A DNA stretch of 64,000 bases from Pelargonium x hortorum (Eukaryota > Streptophyta > Magnoliopsida > Geraniales > Geraniaceae): positions 1 through 64,000 of the forward strand of contig JAYMTJ010000026.1 of assembly GCA_036897525.1 (NCBI GenBank). The letters run 5' to 3'. Below are positions 38,910 to 52,830 of the stretch, piece after piece. A program made the translations under genes and the position numbers. Numbering within the stretch: position 1 is the first letter of the stretch; each line of letters starts with the position of its first letter. The notes beneath the pieces were generated by a model that was not told the origin of the DNA, made no database searches, and was given only the letters and a program-made list of their open reading frames with translations.

Positions 38910-38931
38910 AATAAGGGGGGCCCCGCTTATT
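38910..38931. repeat. 22-bp near-palindrome with GGGGCCCC core
   Basis: Outer arms AATAAG and CTTATT pair perfectly, one G-G mismatch follows, and then GGGG pairs with CCCC at the centre. It is the most structured of the GGGCCC sites in the window. Confidence 0.8.
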
Positions 38932-39832
38932 CTTTATTCAATATCTATTAGCTTAGGTGCTTATATAGTCGAGGTAACAATGCGTTAATACTTTTTCTCC
39001 TATTCATTTTAGGTTAGGTAATTTGAGTTTCCCTAGGGGAGGTTTTAAGCGCCCTCAAAATAAAATTTAGAAATGCTTTACTACTTGAATTTAAAAAGGA
39101 CTAAGTCAAATTGAAATAAATGGGTTTTTAGAGACTTTACTACCAGTATAAAAGAAAGATCTGGGTTTTAGAGGTTGCCCGTAATATAAAAGAATCACTA
39201 TAAAGTAAGAATAATTAAAGTACAGGGTATATCTTTTCACTTCTCTATAGACCCGGAATGCCTTATTTTCTTGATTCAACTAAGAGTCATTTTGCGCTTA
39301 CTTAAATGAAATTGCGGCCTTGACTTTGGTCTTACAATTACAAACCGCTTCGCTTAGGCCACCCAATTTGAATCGGAGCTTCCTGCGCAACTTATGACTT
39401 ATTGTTTTTTTTTCACGCTCTTTATACACGAATTCTATTCAGAAGGTTGAATTTTAAACTGGAAGAGGCCTGTATTATAAAGCTATTCCTAGGGGCACTG
39501 TACTATAGTCTATACTAGGAAATTTTAAGTAGGATAGGTTTTTCATTTTTTAATAAGGAGAGTATTCATATTTTAAAAGCTCAATCAGGATTATCCTCAG
39601 TCTTGTTAAAATTTTGAGTTCTAAATATGAGGAAAATCCCTACTATAAAGGAGAGCCGCGTGTTATGTCTACAATCTATGATAAATTACCCGTATATCTA
39701 CATAATGAAACAGGGCCCTTGTTACGTGGGCTATAACCGAAGAAAGATAGTGGGAATCTCGGTGCTTAGCAAGAAAAATTTAATAAGTATTTTTAAGTTA
39801 TCTATATCATATAAGGAACCCTTTAAAGGACA

Positions 39833-39850
39833 ATTCCTATTCCTATTCCT
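39833..39850. repeat. (ATTCCT)3 tandem repeat
   Basis: Three perfect copies of a 6-bp unit at the 3' end of a 75-codon frame (39627-39854), which it ends. The frame has no other support. Confidence 0.95.
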
Positions 39851-42170
39851 ATAGGTTGTATAAAGGGCCCTACTAGGCTAGGTATGCTCATCCTTTATTA
39901 ATTTGAATATCCTAGATAAAGCGTTAAAGATTAGAAAACCAGTATACAAAATAAAGGAAAAGATTTTGCTACTAAGCGTTTTGCTTCAAAGGCTAAAGTT
40001 TCTTAATTAGCATTCTTGTGATCATTTACCTTACCTTCCAAATTAACTCCTGGATTAGTCCAATAAGGGCTTTGTCTGATAAGATTGGGGATTCTAGATC
40101 CTTCGCATAACTATCTAATTTTCGCCTTAACCCTTCCTTAAAACTTGTGCTATGGGTATAGGAAGTCCTTTCGTCTGGTATAAGTAGTACTCTTGTTTCT
40201 TAAGTCCAGTTATACTGAAGTTTACTATTTGATCTAAAAATCTATGTTTGAAAGTTTTCTACTATAAGCCCAAGTTACAATGTTTAAAGGTAAACTATTA
40301 AGATTAAGGTACGCCGGTATTGAGGATTTTATAGCGAATCCTTCTAGAAAAGAAAAGGGTTTCGTTTAAGAAAGGAGGTATGTGCAATACAGTGGGCCCC
40401 TAACGAGTGCTTTTGGCTATCAAAAATGAAAGGGTTCACTACTTTACCAGCAAATAAAAGAGGCAGTCTTCAAGTAAGTGCAGGTTAGCTGTATCATTTT
40501 CCTGTCATGACGGAGGCTCCGATATAAGTGAAAGTGAGAGTCAATCTTATTTTGCGGTTACCCAACATTTGTGCTTTTCCACGGAATGCCCCTGCTATGG
40601 GTGCAGTAATTTGAAAGGTTCCTCGATTTTTAGAGTAGAGTAAGAGTAGTTTCTGTGCTATGCAAGGACTCGGCTATTCCGCCTTTAGGCTTAAAAAAAG
40701 GAAAATCTGAGTTTATTAAATTTGATTGGTTGTAAAACTAGTAAGGGATTACCCTTTTGGGTTCTTACAGAATTCAGTTTCTCCTCATCCAACGAGGTTG
40801 TTCTATATTATGTATATATATCCTCTCTTGAGATTAGACTAAGAATCAGAGTCTTTTTAGAGTTTCTATAGGGATCTCGTTGGAATAAAAGGAGAGTTGT
40901 TGCTTATAGTTCTAGAAAGTTTATAGTATTTTATTAATATGACTCGGCTAAATTGTAAGATAGTAAAAAGGCAATATATGAATTTCATAGTAGGTAAAAA
41001 GAGGGGTCTTCTTAGTGTTAAAAATTGATAGAGAGTCTATTAATTGGGTTTCCTTCTAGTGTATTTAGTATTAAAATTCGAGGAAAGCTATAATAGCCAT
41101 TTTGTAGTTTCAAGTATTTAAAAAGGCTCAAAATTGAAGTAACTCCGCTCGGGGTGGTCACAATATTCTTAGTTTTTTGCAGTCCTGTATTTTTGAATAA
41201 TTGGGTTTACAGGCTTTATAAGTTGTCTACAGAGCATTTAGTTTTAAGTTGATACAGCATACTCTCTTTATACAAAGCAAAGCCTGTTGCAAAGATACTG
41301 AAGTAGTCGTTTGCTTGCACATTAGGGGTTTACCCTTGTCAAATTAAAAAGTTCTTGGTTTCATAAGTTAAGAAGTATAGTAGTAGCGAAGGCAGGAGGT
41401 GTGATATCCTTTTCGATAGAAGACCCTAGAAAAAACCAACAATAGTAGGAGTGTACTTAGCTTTTTACTGAAAAGGCCAAGAGATAAGCAGATATACCTG
41501 TAGTTACTTTGTGCAACACTACCTTTAGGGGGCTTTATAACCGAACCTATAGTGAATTTATTAAAAAAACTCTACTAAACCGAAGACTTTAATTAGTTCT
41601 TTCTTTCATAAAACTAAAACGCTTGTAATAATTGGAGTTATATAATGTATAATATAAGAAGCTGCTTTTAAGATTTATCTGACACGCACCGCTACTAGAA
41701 TTACTATAAAATGGTTTTCTCGTTTTTTGATCCTCGTAGACAAAAAAAATAAGCTAAGAATACAATACCCTGAATATGCCTTTAATCCGCTATGAGATTA
41801 CTTATTGTTTTGTCCTATTATTTATTAGAGAGCATCTACAACCTTACATCGGGCAGAGATAATTGCTTTTTTTTATACTCGTCTCAGTTATCTATATATT
41901 TTCTTCTGTGGCCTAATCAGTAAACAACAGTTTTGAAAGACTCTTCCAGTAGTGTTTCAAGAGTTACTAAGCTTTTACATTTCAGTTTGGCTATACTTCA
42001 GCTGCTAAAACAGCGACAAAATAACTCCGTTTTCTAAATTTATACCCTTTCGCGAGTCTCCGGGTTACTCCTTATATCAGATCTTACTTTTACTTAACCT
42101 ATTTTTGTATCTTATAAATCCTACATATTAGTCCTGTAAGCTTTTTGACTCATACAACTCTACTTCAAAA

Positions 42171-44160
42171 ACCACGAAATGAGGAGTATCAAGTCTTGTC
42201 CTCTACCCGGGCTTTGCCTTGCAAACAAGACTGAAGTCGAAGCAGCTGAAGAATAAGGAATACTAAATCTCAAGAATACCAACTCAGATAGTAGAGTAAG
42301 TTCCTAATCTCACAAAGAAACTGAATACAATTTCCTGAAATAATAGAGTCTTTCTTTCCTTCGTCTTGCTATCCATCTATCAGCTACTACTAACTCGAAC
42401 TGCTATCACTATCAAGTCAACAGCTTGCTTTCCAAACCAAGGAATCCAAACCGAAAGAAGATAATCAGGTTTATGTAAACTCCTTTAGAGAATCAATTGA
42501 CTCTTTAATTAAAACGACTAAACAGGAACGCATTTTGCTTAGAATTAATTCCTTTCCAATTCACTTTAATAACTGGGAATGATAATAGCAACAATTAGCA
42601 GGTATCTGAACACTCCTTTACTTTAATAAAAATAGGTATCTACTCAAAAGGAATCCCCTTACCAAGAATACAAAACTCAAAGGAACTAAGGCAATTATAT
42701 TGACACTTAAACTTACAAACAGGAACTTTTAAGATTAAGAATTCCGAGTCTCTAAAAACAAATAGAATCTCCTTACTTTAGCTGAACTGAGCTACTTACT
42801 TAACATACAAATTCAAGGATAAAGTCAAATAAAATTCTAGTAAATACTTTAGAATCTTAAAAGCAAAAGCTGAGGAAAGAATTTCCCTTCATCTTCATCA
42901 GAAAAACCTTCTTTATCGGCTTGACTGACGGCCTTACAAACTATAAAAACAGAGGAAGAAAGACCAAAGCTACTATTATAGATAAGATATTTGAAAATCC
43001 CAGCAAATACAGGTACCAACATCAGGAAAAGAACCCCTTCAATTTTGAATTCACTGAACGGAAATTCCTAAAATCCTTTTTACCACTGTTCTGCACGACC
43101 TCTTGTGATTCCTTAACTTAGTTCTTATTCTTTGTCCTTATAGTCTTAGCAGCTAGACTTCTCTATCCGTTTATTAAGTCTAGACCAGTCCTTTGGAGCT
43201 TTACTATTAATGTTGCAGTCTCTACTTATTCTTATTATTGGAGTCTTTCTCGAAATACAATACCTTCTAGAGTAATCATCAGTTAAGGAATATTCCTCCT
43301 TTTAATTCTTATAAACTTTCTTAACTTATCTAGAAATCCTAGGAATATCCGGTCAAAATAGTGGATACCAAAGCTACAAGGACAACTCCAAAAAGATATA
43401 GAATTCTGATATGAGTCTCTAAAACAGCAGCTTGCAAAACCCAGAATACAAAATACTGAATACAAACTCAAAAGGAAACTCAAGAATACAGTTTATGTTA
43501 TTAGCTGGTAGAACTATTAGAATACCAATTCAGAAGTTGAGTAACTACCTACTAATTAGACTCTAGAAAGAAATTGATCCAATTAGGAACCTCAAAACCA
43601 AAAGACAAATAGCTAGAATTCCTCAACTAGTTTACTTATTTATCCAGGAACTTTGTAAGATTAATAATTAGGAGTCTCTTTCCTAAAGTATCAATCACAG
43701 ATTAGGAAGATTTAGGAATATAGGGACCGTTTATGATAGGATCGAACCTAAATTCAGTAAGGACAAATAGCTCAGGTTACTTCCTACAAGTACAAAACCC
43801 AAAGAATAGGAATATCGGGTCTAAGGAAAGCTGCAATTAATAGAGTTACTTTCTACTGCCAAGATCTTGAAATCCTATACTCCTCAACTCAAAAGGAAAT
43901 AGAATCTGGCTTCCATTAAGAAAGACTTAGGACTGCTAGAATTCAGTCGCATTAGAATCTTTATCTCCTTTGCCAGCTAAGCTATAACATAGACCGCTAG
44001 GACATTCCAAAGCCAAGAGCTACAATTAAATTAATAGAGTTATTCTTATCAGGTTAAGATTAAGAATCAAGATAAACTCCTTTCTAATCTAAAATAGTTA
44101 CATTTACTTACAGGAACCTCCTTTTATTTAAGGTTTCTACTCATATCAATGTCAGCTTAC
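42171..44160. other. Long A/C-biased patch, gene-free
   Basis: For almost 2 kb the plus strand favours A and C over T and G; sample lines give C:G ratios of about 18:6 (42361-42420) and 12:6 (42661-42720). CAAGAATAC, AACTC and GGAAC-type words recur in diverged form, but I could not define a repeat unit. Frames of 66 codons at 42921-43121 (plus) and 43283-43483 (minus) have no recognisable motif. The size makes it the largest skewed patch in the window. Confidence 0.6.
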
Positions 44161-47057
44161 CTCAAAAAACAGAATACTTCATAGCTATATGCCGGCTTAC
44201 TTACAATATAGGGTATTTCGTAGGGCCTACTCGATACACTTTTAACCTTTTTCTATTTATTTTATAGGGGACTCCGCAGGGAGGTTAAGTTACCTAATCA
44301 CCAAGAAAATTGACAGATCACAGCATCCCCCAACTTTCGGGGCTTGTTCGAAATCCTTGCTCTCAACCAAGGGATTCCTTAAAAATATCCGAGGAATATA
44401 CGCGCAAACTTTTCTTTTAGACTCACTTTGAATTATAGCTAAGCAGGTAATCTTTCCAAATACCAAAACTCTAAGGATTTCTTATTTTTTATAAAGAGCT
44501 TCCCTTAAATTAAAATTAATTGTGAAATTAACTCAAGTGGTGTTAGTATGTCAGGATATAATGATATGGAACCCCTTAATTTAGGGAATCCTAACTTGCC
44601 GGAGGAGCACTTGACTTTTCCTTGATATTCTTTTAAGTGGACGGACGGTTAAAGCCGCTTATCCTATCCCGTGTTTTGAACCTTTGACTTTATATCTTAT
44701 CTTAGGACCCGTGTGGTTTACCCAGTCTACATCCAGTGTGTAAAACTCTCTATGAATCCTGATAAAAAAAAGTGTATCATTACTCAAATTTACAAGTAGT
44801 TAAGCAATCTCTTCATTTCCGTATAGTTTTTGTTTAAGACCAGGACCCCGGTTTGTTACGCTTAAAAGATTTACCTACCTTATTTATGGCGTTATGAAAG
44901 CACCCATTCAAAAAAAAGAACTTGGGACAGTCCCTAAGAATTATAGAACATATGTATGTTTCTAATAGTGTTACTAGCAACTTTAGAATCCTATGAAAAC
45001 TGGTCGAGCAGCTCCTTTTTTGTCTTTCTTATATTTATTTGTTCACAAGATATTAATTAAATAGGGTACAAACACCCCTTAGTTTAAGGGCGAAAGTTGC
45101 TGAAAAGGAAAGTTTGACCTACTTAGAAAAAGAATGTCATTTCTTTTTACTACATCTTGAAATGGGGACTCACTTTAGGGATTCAAAAAAATTCTATTAA
45201 AGTCTTTCAAGATATTGATATTATACTCAACCTGGATACTGGATATAAGAGCTCTTGGTGGAGACTTATCAATAAAAAAAATCAAATTAAAAAGTATAGA
45301 AAAAAGCGGAGGAGTACATACGTTTTCCATTCCCCCTTTTTTATACCTGTTTTGAGCTGCCTAAACTTTTCTATTCTTTTTTCTTAGGAAATAGAGCATA
45401 GAGCCAGTTCTACATAAGTGATTTAAAATTCTCCTTAAAAACTTACAAGATAACTTCTATTTAGTGGGTAAAAGTCTATTTCCCAGAAGCTAACACTACA
45501 AACAAGTGTTTATTCTAAGTTGAGATGTACCTTAATATAGGTCCTAAGACTTTATACTCGGATCTAATAAAGAGGGCGGCCGCTGTAACAAGTGCTGAAA
45601 CTAAAGGAGATCTTACTTGCAATCTAATTAAAAGGAATAATTTTGAAAGGTTCTTAGAAACAAGCAAGGGGAGTCTTTTTATTAAAGTAAGATCCTTTTT
45701 TTCAGGCTGTAGATTTACACCCAGAAGGTAAGGGATTGCTCTTCCAAGATAGTAGACTCAGTTAACTAATATTTAGGGAGTATACAGAACTAACACTAGT
45801 AAAAAAAGCATAACAACATTGGATATCGGGGTATATCCCTCATTCCAAGAGTATTACAAGTGCCCTCCAGAGAGCCCTTTAGAAGCCAACAATAAGCGGG
45901 GTATATAAGGCATTTTATAGTAAGATTCAGAAAGAGCACAAGTAAGATTATTTGCTTAGGGACCCTCCTGCTTGAAATCAATTTTACAAAAGTATATATA
46001 AAAGGTTTTAAAGTTAATACTCAAATACTGAAGATTGGTGTTGTTTCGTAAACCCAGGAAAATCGGGATTCCTAGATATCGAACAAGGGCGGTGGCTATA
46101 CGAATACAACAAGAAAAAGAAAATTCCTAGAATTCAGTAGCAAAGCAACCCTTAATTGCTTTCAGATCTAGAGATCTTGTTAATACGGTTTTTTGTTTAC
46201 AATATATTGATAGACAAAAGGAAGAGCTAAACATAACTCAAGAATTACTTCGAGTTAATGAGAATATAGCTCGACTGTTGAGGGGCTTTTTATACCAGAA
46301 AATCTATTTATCTAAAAAAATTCCCAGTATTATATTTTCTATTTATTATATTATATAGTACTTTCAATGTATTTTCTTATGGGGTTCTTAAAGGACCCGG
46401 GCCCTTGGATAGATAGTTTAGTAAATCCAATAAATACAAAAAAGGACACCTGTTTACCCAATTCTATAAAGCCTACTTTTTTAGTTAACGAAAAGATGAG
46501 GACATACTCTAGTCATTATTAACCAATCCTTAATTCCAGGAACTTGGTAGTACAAATACCAAGGGAGTATTAAAAGAACTCTTTTTTAGACTTCTCTTAT
46601 TCTCTATCCCTGAATAGGAACTTCTTTAATTATAGGACTTCCTAGCTATGCTATACCTTCTTAGGACCAACTGCTTACTGACTTGTTTGTTACTCCCTTT
46701 CAGACTCATACCCTTACTGATAGCTACTAAGACAATGTAAGAGTTCAAGTGGTATCATTTACTATCTTGGCCTTGTACTCGAAACCTTTACCCTTTTTTT
46801 TGCAATAATAAAGACTAAAAAACTTCCTACCTTAAACTGGATAATGAGAACTTCTATTATAAATTCGTATTTACTCAGCGCTTGGATATCAAGAAAACCT
46901 TCTGGGTAATCTGACTTACGATAGTCTGGAATTCCCTAAAATCCTCGGCGTAAAAACTATTGCAAGTAATAGTCTTAATTTTGGCAGTCAAAGTTTATAC
47001 CCTAAAATTTTTTTCTTTTTCTAGAGAGCCCGGTAAGTGAGACATGAAGACAAGATC

Positions 47058-47071
47058 TTTTTTTTTTTTTT
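47058..47071. repeat. T14 homopolymer
   Basis: Fourteen consecutive T, equal longest homopolymer with the one at 62638-62651. Length may be uncertain because of slippage or sequencing error. Confidence 0.9.
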
Positions 47072-49102
47072 ATATAGTAATAATCTGGGAATCCCTTCAT
47101 CATATAACCAAGGGAGTGCGCTAAATAAGGGCAGTGCCGGGGTCGCTGCCTCTCTCTGCTACTTCAGTATAATACAAATTATACTTAAATACATGCTAAT
47201 GAATTGCCTATTATTTTAAGGATTTGTTACCCTTAGCTCCTTGTAGAACTGGTGCTAATTTTATAGGGTACGGTCGGCAAGTAGAATTATATATATAACA
47301 TATAATATAGAACTTCTATCCTCAGTATTTAACACCTGCTAGTAAAGAGCTCTATCTTTTGTAAAGTTTAACTAGGTTTTTTTCTAATTAAACAATTTCA
47401 GTTTTATACCCTTCTTTGGACAGGAATTTCAGTGTACTGCCTAGAGAGGGGAGCCGGGCCTTCAGGTTGCCCTTTTAGTCCTATTACAAAGTGCAGTAAC
47501 AACCCCAGAAAAAGGACCCCTCTATACTATATAATAGTATTTACAAGCTATATCCATAGCGTGTGCGTGAGACAAAAGTACCCTTTTTCTGGATAGTTTT
47601 TAGGGAACTTAAAATATCTTGACTTATGATCCTAAACTTAAAAAATAGGCTTTGTTTTCTTAAAATTAAAACACGAGGAATCTATTTGTTGCATTAAGCT
47701 AGTATAAGGAAGGCTGTCATTCTAAGCACTAGGTATAGGGATAACCTAATACAAGACTACTGGCTATAGGTCTCTTACAATTATACCTTAAAGTAAAGGG
47801 TTTTTCAAGTTAATGCGTCTTCATGGTTAGTATAGAATAGAACTAAGGGGCCTCTTAAGAACGGACTGTAAATTGTAAAGGATGGGAGCTCCAATACTCT
47901 TTTTGTGAATTCCGGAGTATAGAGAGCCACTTACAAATCTTCTTAATAGTAGCCTTACGCTGCGCTTGTTTTAAAGACAGTCGAAATCTCCAGTTTTGCT
48001 TTGGACTAGCCTAACGTAACGAGAGCCCCTTTGCGAGAGTCTGGGTTGATGATAAGGGGTATGTGTATTATCGATCTAATTATTTATACGTTTTTTCAGG
48101 ACTTAGTAGATTTTTAACTACATAATTGTAATACTACTTCGTTACAGGAATTACCCTAGAATAGAAACTTTTCCAGCTTATAAGGATAGGTATAGTATAC
48201 TCTGTTTCATTTGCACTTTATTTTGTTGTACAAGTTTGAAAATAAGGTATTCTCCTTTGTATTTTTCTTTTCTTACTAGGTATGAATAAGGAGTATATTC
48301 CTAGGTGGAGGTAATTCATACTTCAATTAATAAACTATTTATTTGGTGGCTCATCCTTGAAGAACCTTCATTAGGCCCGAAGTCACCAATTAAAACAAGG
48401 AAAACACACGAAAAAGGGCCCTATACAAGTATCCAAGATTTCTAGTATCTTACAAAGCAAAGGTTTTCCTTGTTGTTTGGATGGCATACGTGAAACAGAG
48501 GTATTCCGTAATATACTTTTTACAAGGGTTTTCGAGAAGGGTAACCCTGCGGAGAGGTTATTGCTTTGTGTAAAGGCTTCGCTTCCAAGAGACCTTTTGT
48601 TATTTAATAGTGGAACAAAAACCTCATTTCACTAGCAATGGTTTACCTACTATCCCAATAGCTGTAGAGCAAAAAAGAAAGACGGTCTAAAACTTAGTAC
48701 CTTCCTTCACGGGAGTCCCATGCTTATCCTCTATTTTGAGCCCCAAGCCGTCTTTTGACATAGTCCGTAAATCCACTAAATTAAGGATTCCTATTAGTTT
48801 ATTAGTTAGTACGTATTACTTCCAGATTTGAATCTATAATTTTCATTTTATATCGCAGTTTTTATTCAAGTAAAACCAATTTTACACGAGCACCCTCTTA
48901 ATATACTCCCCTCCAAAATATACTACGTACGAACTACCGCTCATAAAGAGTGCTTCTTTTTCAGTTTAGAAAAAAGCATGTATAAAACGCTTGGGAGTTG
49001 GGATAGAAATATAAGGCTACTTTAATATAGGGTGCGAAATCCGTGCTCTAACCTACCGGAATTTATAGGTTTTAACTTATTAAATTACGAATCATAAAAT
49101 TG

Positions 49103-49136
49103 TTAATATCTTATAATTATTAATATCTTATAATTA
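49103..49136. repeat. 17-bp perfect tandem duplication (x2)
   Basis: Units 49103-49119 and 49120-49136 are identical and contain only one C each. Like the 19-bp pair at 6736-6773, this is a recent duplication inside very AT-rich DNA. Confidence 0.95.
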
Positions 49137-49666
49137 ATAGACGTAAAGGTTTAATATAAGAGTAATCGTTATCCCTTATTTAAGTAGCCATCAAGTTGAC
49201 TGGAACCCAGGGCTTTAGCAGGAAGAAGCTCGTGTGCTATCTAGTAGCCGGAGGGAGTTGATATCTAAATTACTGCTGTACTTTACTAGCTTTCCTTAAT
49301 GGATTTGAGGTATCCTCGTGACTAATTTTCGTTTAAAAGACATAGTAAACTCTAAAAGAGAAGCTGGACCCCTCGTTGTTTCTATAGACACGTTGTAAAA
49401 AGGAAATTAGGCATCAACACTATTCAAAAGAAAACTTACCTTCCTTAAAGTCAAAGTTTTGCTATTATAAATTTGCAATGATTCATAGTGATCAACAAAA
49501 ACCTTACTTTATAGTGAGTGCATAGCTATCCTTCTTATCAAGAGTGGCAACCCTCCGTTTTCAAGAGAAAAAAGAGATTCCAAAGAAAGAATATATAATA
49601 CAGACTTTTAATATTTATCTTCATAACGTGGCTTCAGGTAAGTCGGCTTTACCCTTTTCATCACCC

Positions 49667-49686
49667 TTGTTTGTCTTTGTTTGTCT
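49667..49686. repeat. (TTGTTTGTCT)2 tandem repeat
   Basis: Two perfect copies of a 10-bp pyrimidine-rich unit. Confidence 0.9.
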
Positions 49687-52600
49687 TTACTTATATAAGG
49701 TTATATTCATGGTGACCCTTTAGGATTGGTCATTATCTGCTAGTTGAAAGCGTTTTAGTTAATTGGAATTTTTTACTCAATCATGAGGAAGCCTTGAAAG
49801 AACAAGTTTTTCTCTTTCAGACTTTTTTTCAATCTTGTTTCCCTTTAGACTCTTGATACAAACTCTATTTTAGGGTTAGGGTCCCCGCAATCTCTTTTAC
49901 TGATAGTTTACATACATATCCCACAAAAATGTACGAAAGCGAATAAGCTACTTATGAGTAGAGACCCTTTTGGACTCTTGACAATTTAAGGGCGTCTTTA
50001 GGCATATTCTTACATGAGTCTATCAATAGCCTCTCGGTAGTTGGATAAGGTGCTCGTACCCTTTTTTTGTTTTGAGTAGTCACTACGGATTTCAAAGAGA
50101 TAATTACTACGAGACTTTCTATCCCACACACACATTAATTAATTATCGTTCGTGATATCTGTAGGAAATTGAACAGAATGTTAGATCTTTGGGGATCCGG
50201 GGTATAATTCTTTTGAGATCTTTCCTTTGATTAACTTTACTATACTTAATTTAACTTAACTTTAACCATTTACTGTTATAAAATTGCGCGGTGTGTTACC
50301 ACTTGAATTCAAGACAAAAAACTCCATTTTTTGATATTTGATACGATTCTTTATCGAGGGTTAGAATAAAAAAAAATGTTTAGGAATTTAAGTTTACTCA
50401 TTTAAGATTTAAGAAGTAGCATTCTCTTATAAGGCTTTACTAAGAATCCTTACTGAGGGTACAATTCTCTTATTTATGACTGAGATTCTTTCTAAATACG
50501 TTAAATTTTTTGTTACTAAGTTGTCCCTTTTATTTCCAATCTCTACATACAAGCAAAAAAAGAATATATAATCAAACTCAACTATAAAACAAGTATCTTA
50601 TTAGGATTTCATTTCATTACTTTATTAAGACAAATTTTCAGGTCAAATTTAATGCAAGAAAGCGCTTATTTGATATAGTCATTGGGGTTACTGAGAAGTT
50701 TTTAGTATAATGAGTAAATCCTATAAGCTTACATTGTCTTTAAAACTACAGCATACCTAATATACTAAGGTTTATAATCGATTATCCCCAATTCGACCTT
50801 ATTCGGATTCGGCTGTTCTTGGGAAGATTTTACTAAAAAACGATTATAAGAGAATCTCTTACATATTGAAAAATACTAGCTAATTGGTTGGTATTCTATA
50901 TAATTGCCTTATACGGACTGTATGATATATAGTAATAAAAAGGAGTTAATCGGTAATATATAAAGGCTATGAGAAGGTATAGTCAAACTGCTTCCTATCT
51001 TCCAACGAACGAAAAAACAAAGCATACTCCTCCAAACACCTTCATCTCTTGCAGGACACCCTTTTAGAGCCTGTAGATCCAGACTAAGTATCAAGAAATA
51101 AGAATTTTTATGCGCAGTATCCTACTATGAATAAGTCTTTCCAGTATTCTACATAAATTTCACATTGGGATTTTCTTTAAAAGGCTCGCGAGGAGGACCT
51201 TGTGACTCATCGAGTTGGAATATTACTGGAGCTTTTTATGTCCTAGAGCTGACTACTGACTAGACCCCTTTTTCTTAAAAACACTACCTGTACCATGCTA
51301 TAATTAAAAAGGTGTAATCCTTAATTTAGTTAAATTTTAAAGTTGATAATAACGTAAACTTTACTCTCTTTAGTTCAAGTTAATTTGCTTGTTACAGAAG
51401 GGCCCCTCCGTAATAGTATAAAACAAGGAAAACCTTATATAAGGAAAAATGAAACACTCTCTTTATAATTAATGAAAAGCTTTAATTCCACAGTATCTAT
51501 ACAGGGGTAAGCCAGAATATAAGGAGGCTTTAGTTCGTTATTGTCTATATTTCATTTCAAAAGAGCTCAAAAAAGAGTGAAGAGAAGAAGTGTACTAGCT
51601 TAGCAACCAAGGGTTATCCGTAGGACCTAAAATTTATCTTACCCTAGTAAAACAGAAAATTGGCTACATCAATCTATCAATTTTCTTACTAGTATATCGT
51701 ATTTACTTTGGTTTTCTCAGGAAGGAGTCTCAAATGTCCAATGTACTCCTATTAACCAAGATATACAATAAAATGGAGTTGGAGTTTCCTTAAATAAATT
51801 CATTAAGGGCGCTCTTTAATCTAAATTCGGGAAGCCTTTCAAAATACGTTATTTCGATATCATGAAAATGTGAGTATCCTGGGGTCCTCGGCATGTATAG
51901 ATCGAAATCAGTATTCTTCCCGGCGATTCTCTACCGCCCATTCTAGTTCTCTTTTTTGTCAACCATTGAAGGAAGCTTGTTTGGTGGAGGGCTTAGCTTA
52001 ACCCAGAAAGAGATCGCTGTGAAGTATTGTCATTACTTAAAAATATTTATTAGCTATCTATTTTAAAATACTAAGCCTATAGTATAGACTGCAATGAGTG
52101 GTTTATTTCTAACTATATACATATTTTTTATTAGGAATCCCTTGGGTTGCGAAATTCTAATTAGAGAACCCTTTTTATATGAAGTACTTATTGTTTGAGA
52201 TTACAATTACTTATATGACTTATGTTCTCTTACTAAACTCACTGTCCTTTGGCTTATATAGGAAACTCCACAAGAAGTCCAAGGGCCTAAGCTTGTTATC
52301 CTACCTTAGCGACTAAGCGATTCCCGTGTTTTTTTAAGGAAGAAAGAATACTATTGAATAAGTTATATACACCTTTCTAATGTACACTAATTCTTCTCAA
52401 AATCTGGTAGGTTTAGTTGAAAAAGTTTCGCTTTGTGACTGTTTATTTATTAATAATACTATAGATATCTGTTTTTTAGTACAAGTTTCTTGTTATTTTT
52501 TGACTCGACTGGTACAGACTTTTAGGTAGGGTTTCACTCAGATAATTGCCTGTACTCCTCTTTAATTAGATTTTAATTTAATGTTGATTAACAAATCCAA

Positions 52601-52780
52601 AAATGAGTAGTATAAGCTATAGAGCAGTAAAATAGTTTGGTTACCTTACCTGAAAATAGGAATTCTTTTTTAGATAAAGAAGGGGTATTTCACAACATGA
52701 ATTACAGCCACCTTTTTGGTGGAATAATATAGAGGGTTCATGTATCATTTAATAGTTATATAAACCATATCAGCGGATAA

Positions 52781-52820
52781 TAATTTAAGATATAATATAC
52801 TATATAATACATATATAAGA
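52781..52820. other. AT-rich block beside the A/C tract
   Basis: Only four of 40 bases are G or C. It lies immediately upstream of the long A/C-biased tract and might be a DNA-unwinding stretch. No palindromic or iterated protein site accompanies it. Confidence 0.6.
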
Positions 52821-52830
52821 TTCATCTTTT

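Larger units (their letters stand above)
31989..42170. other. Gene-free spacer
   Basis: No convincing frame exists; the longest is 75 codons. Microsatellites at 32317-32334, 37066-37085 and 39833-39850 and a near-palindrome at 38910-38931 are listed. A pyrimidine-rich stretch lies around 34140-34900 and a G-over-C stretch around 37400-38600. A T-arm-like word near 36760 follows a weak D-arm-like word but has no paired stems. GGGCCC occurs at 38918, 39713, 39865 and 40394. Confidence 0.6.
44161..52740. other. Gene-free spacer
   Basis: Frames up to 76 codons are scattered on both strands. The 68-codon ATG frame at 45525-45731 has a protein-like mix of charged residues and a NotI-type GCGGCCGC within it, but no ribosome-binding site or family match. 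A T14 tract occurs at 47058-47071. A 17-bp duplication and a 10-bp-unit duplication are listed. GGGCCC occurs at 46399, 48416 and 51400. Confidence 0.6.

Noticed and set aside
45525-45731. 68-codon ATG frame with mixed charged residues
   Set aside because: No Shine-Dalgarno sequence, no domain and no partner genes.
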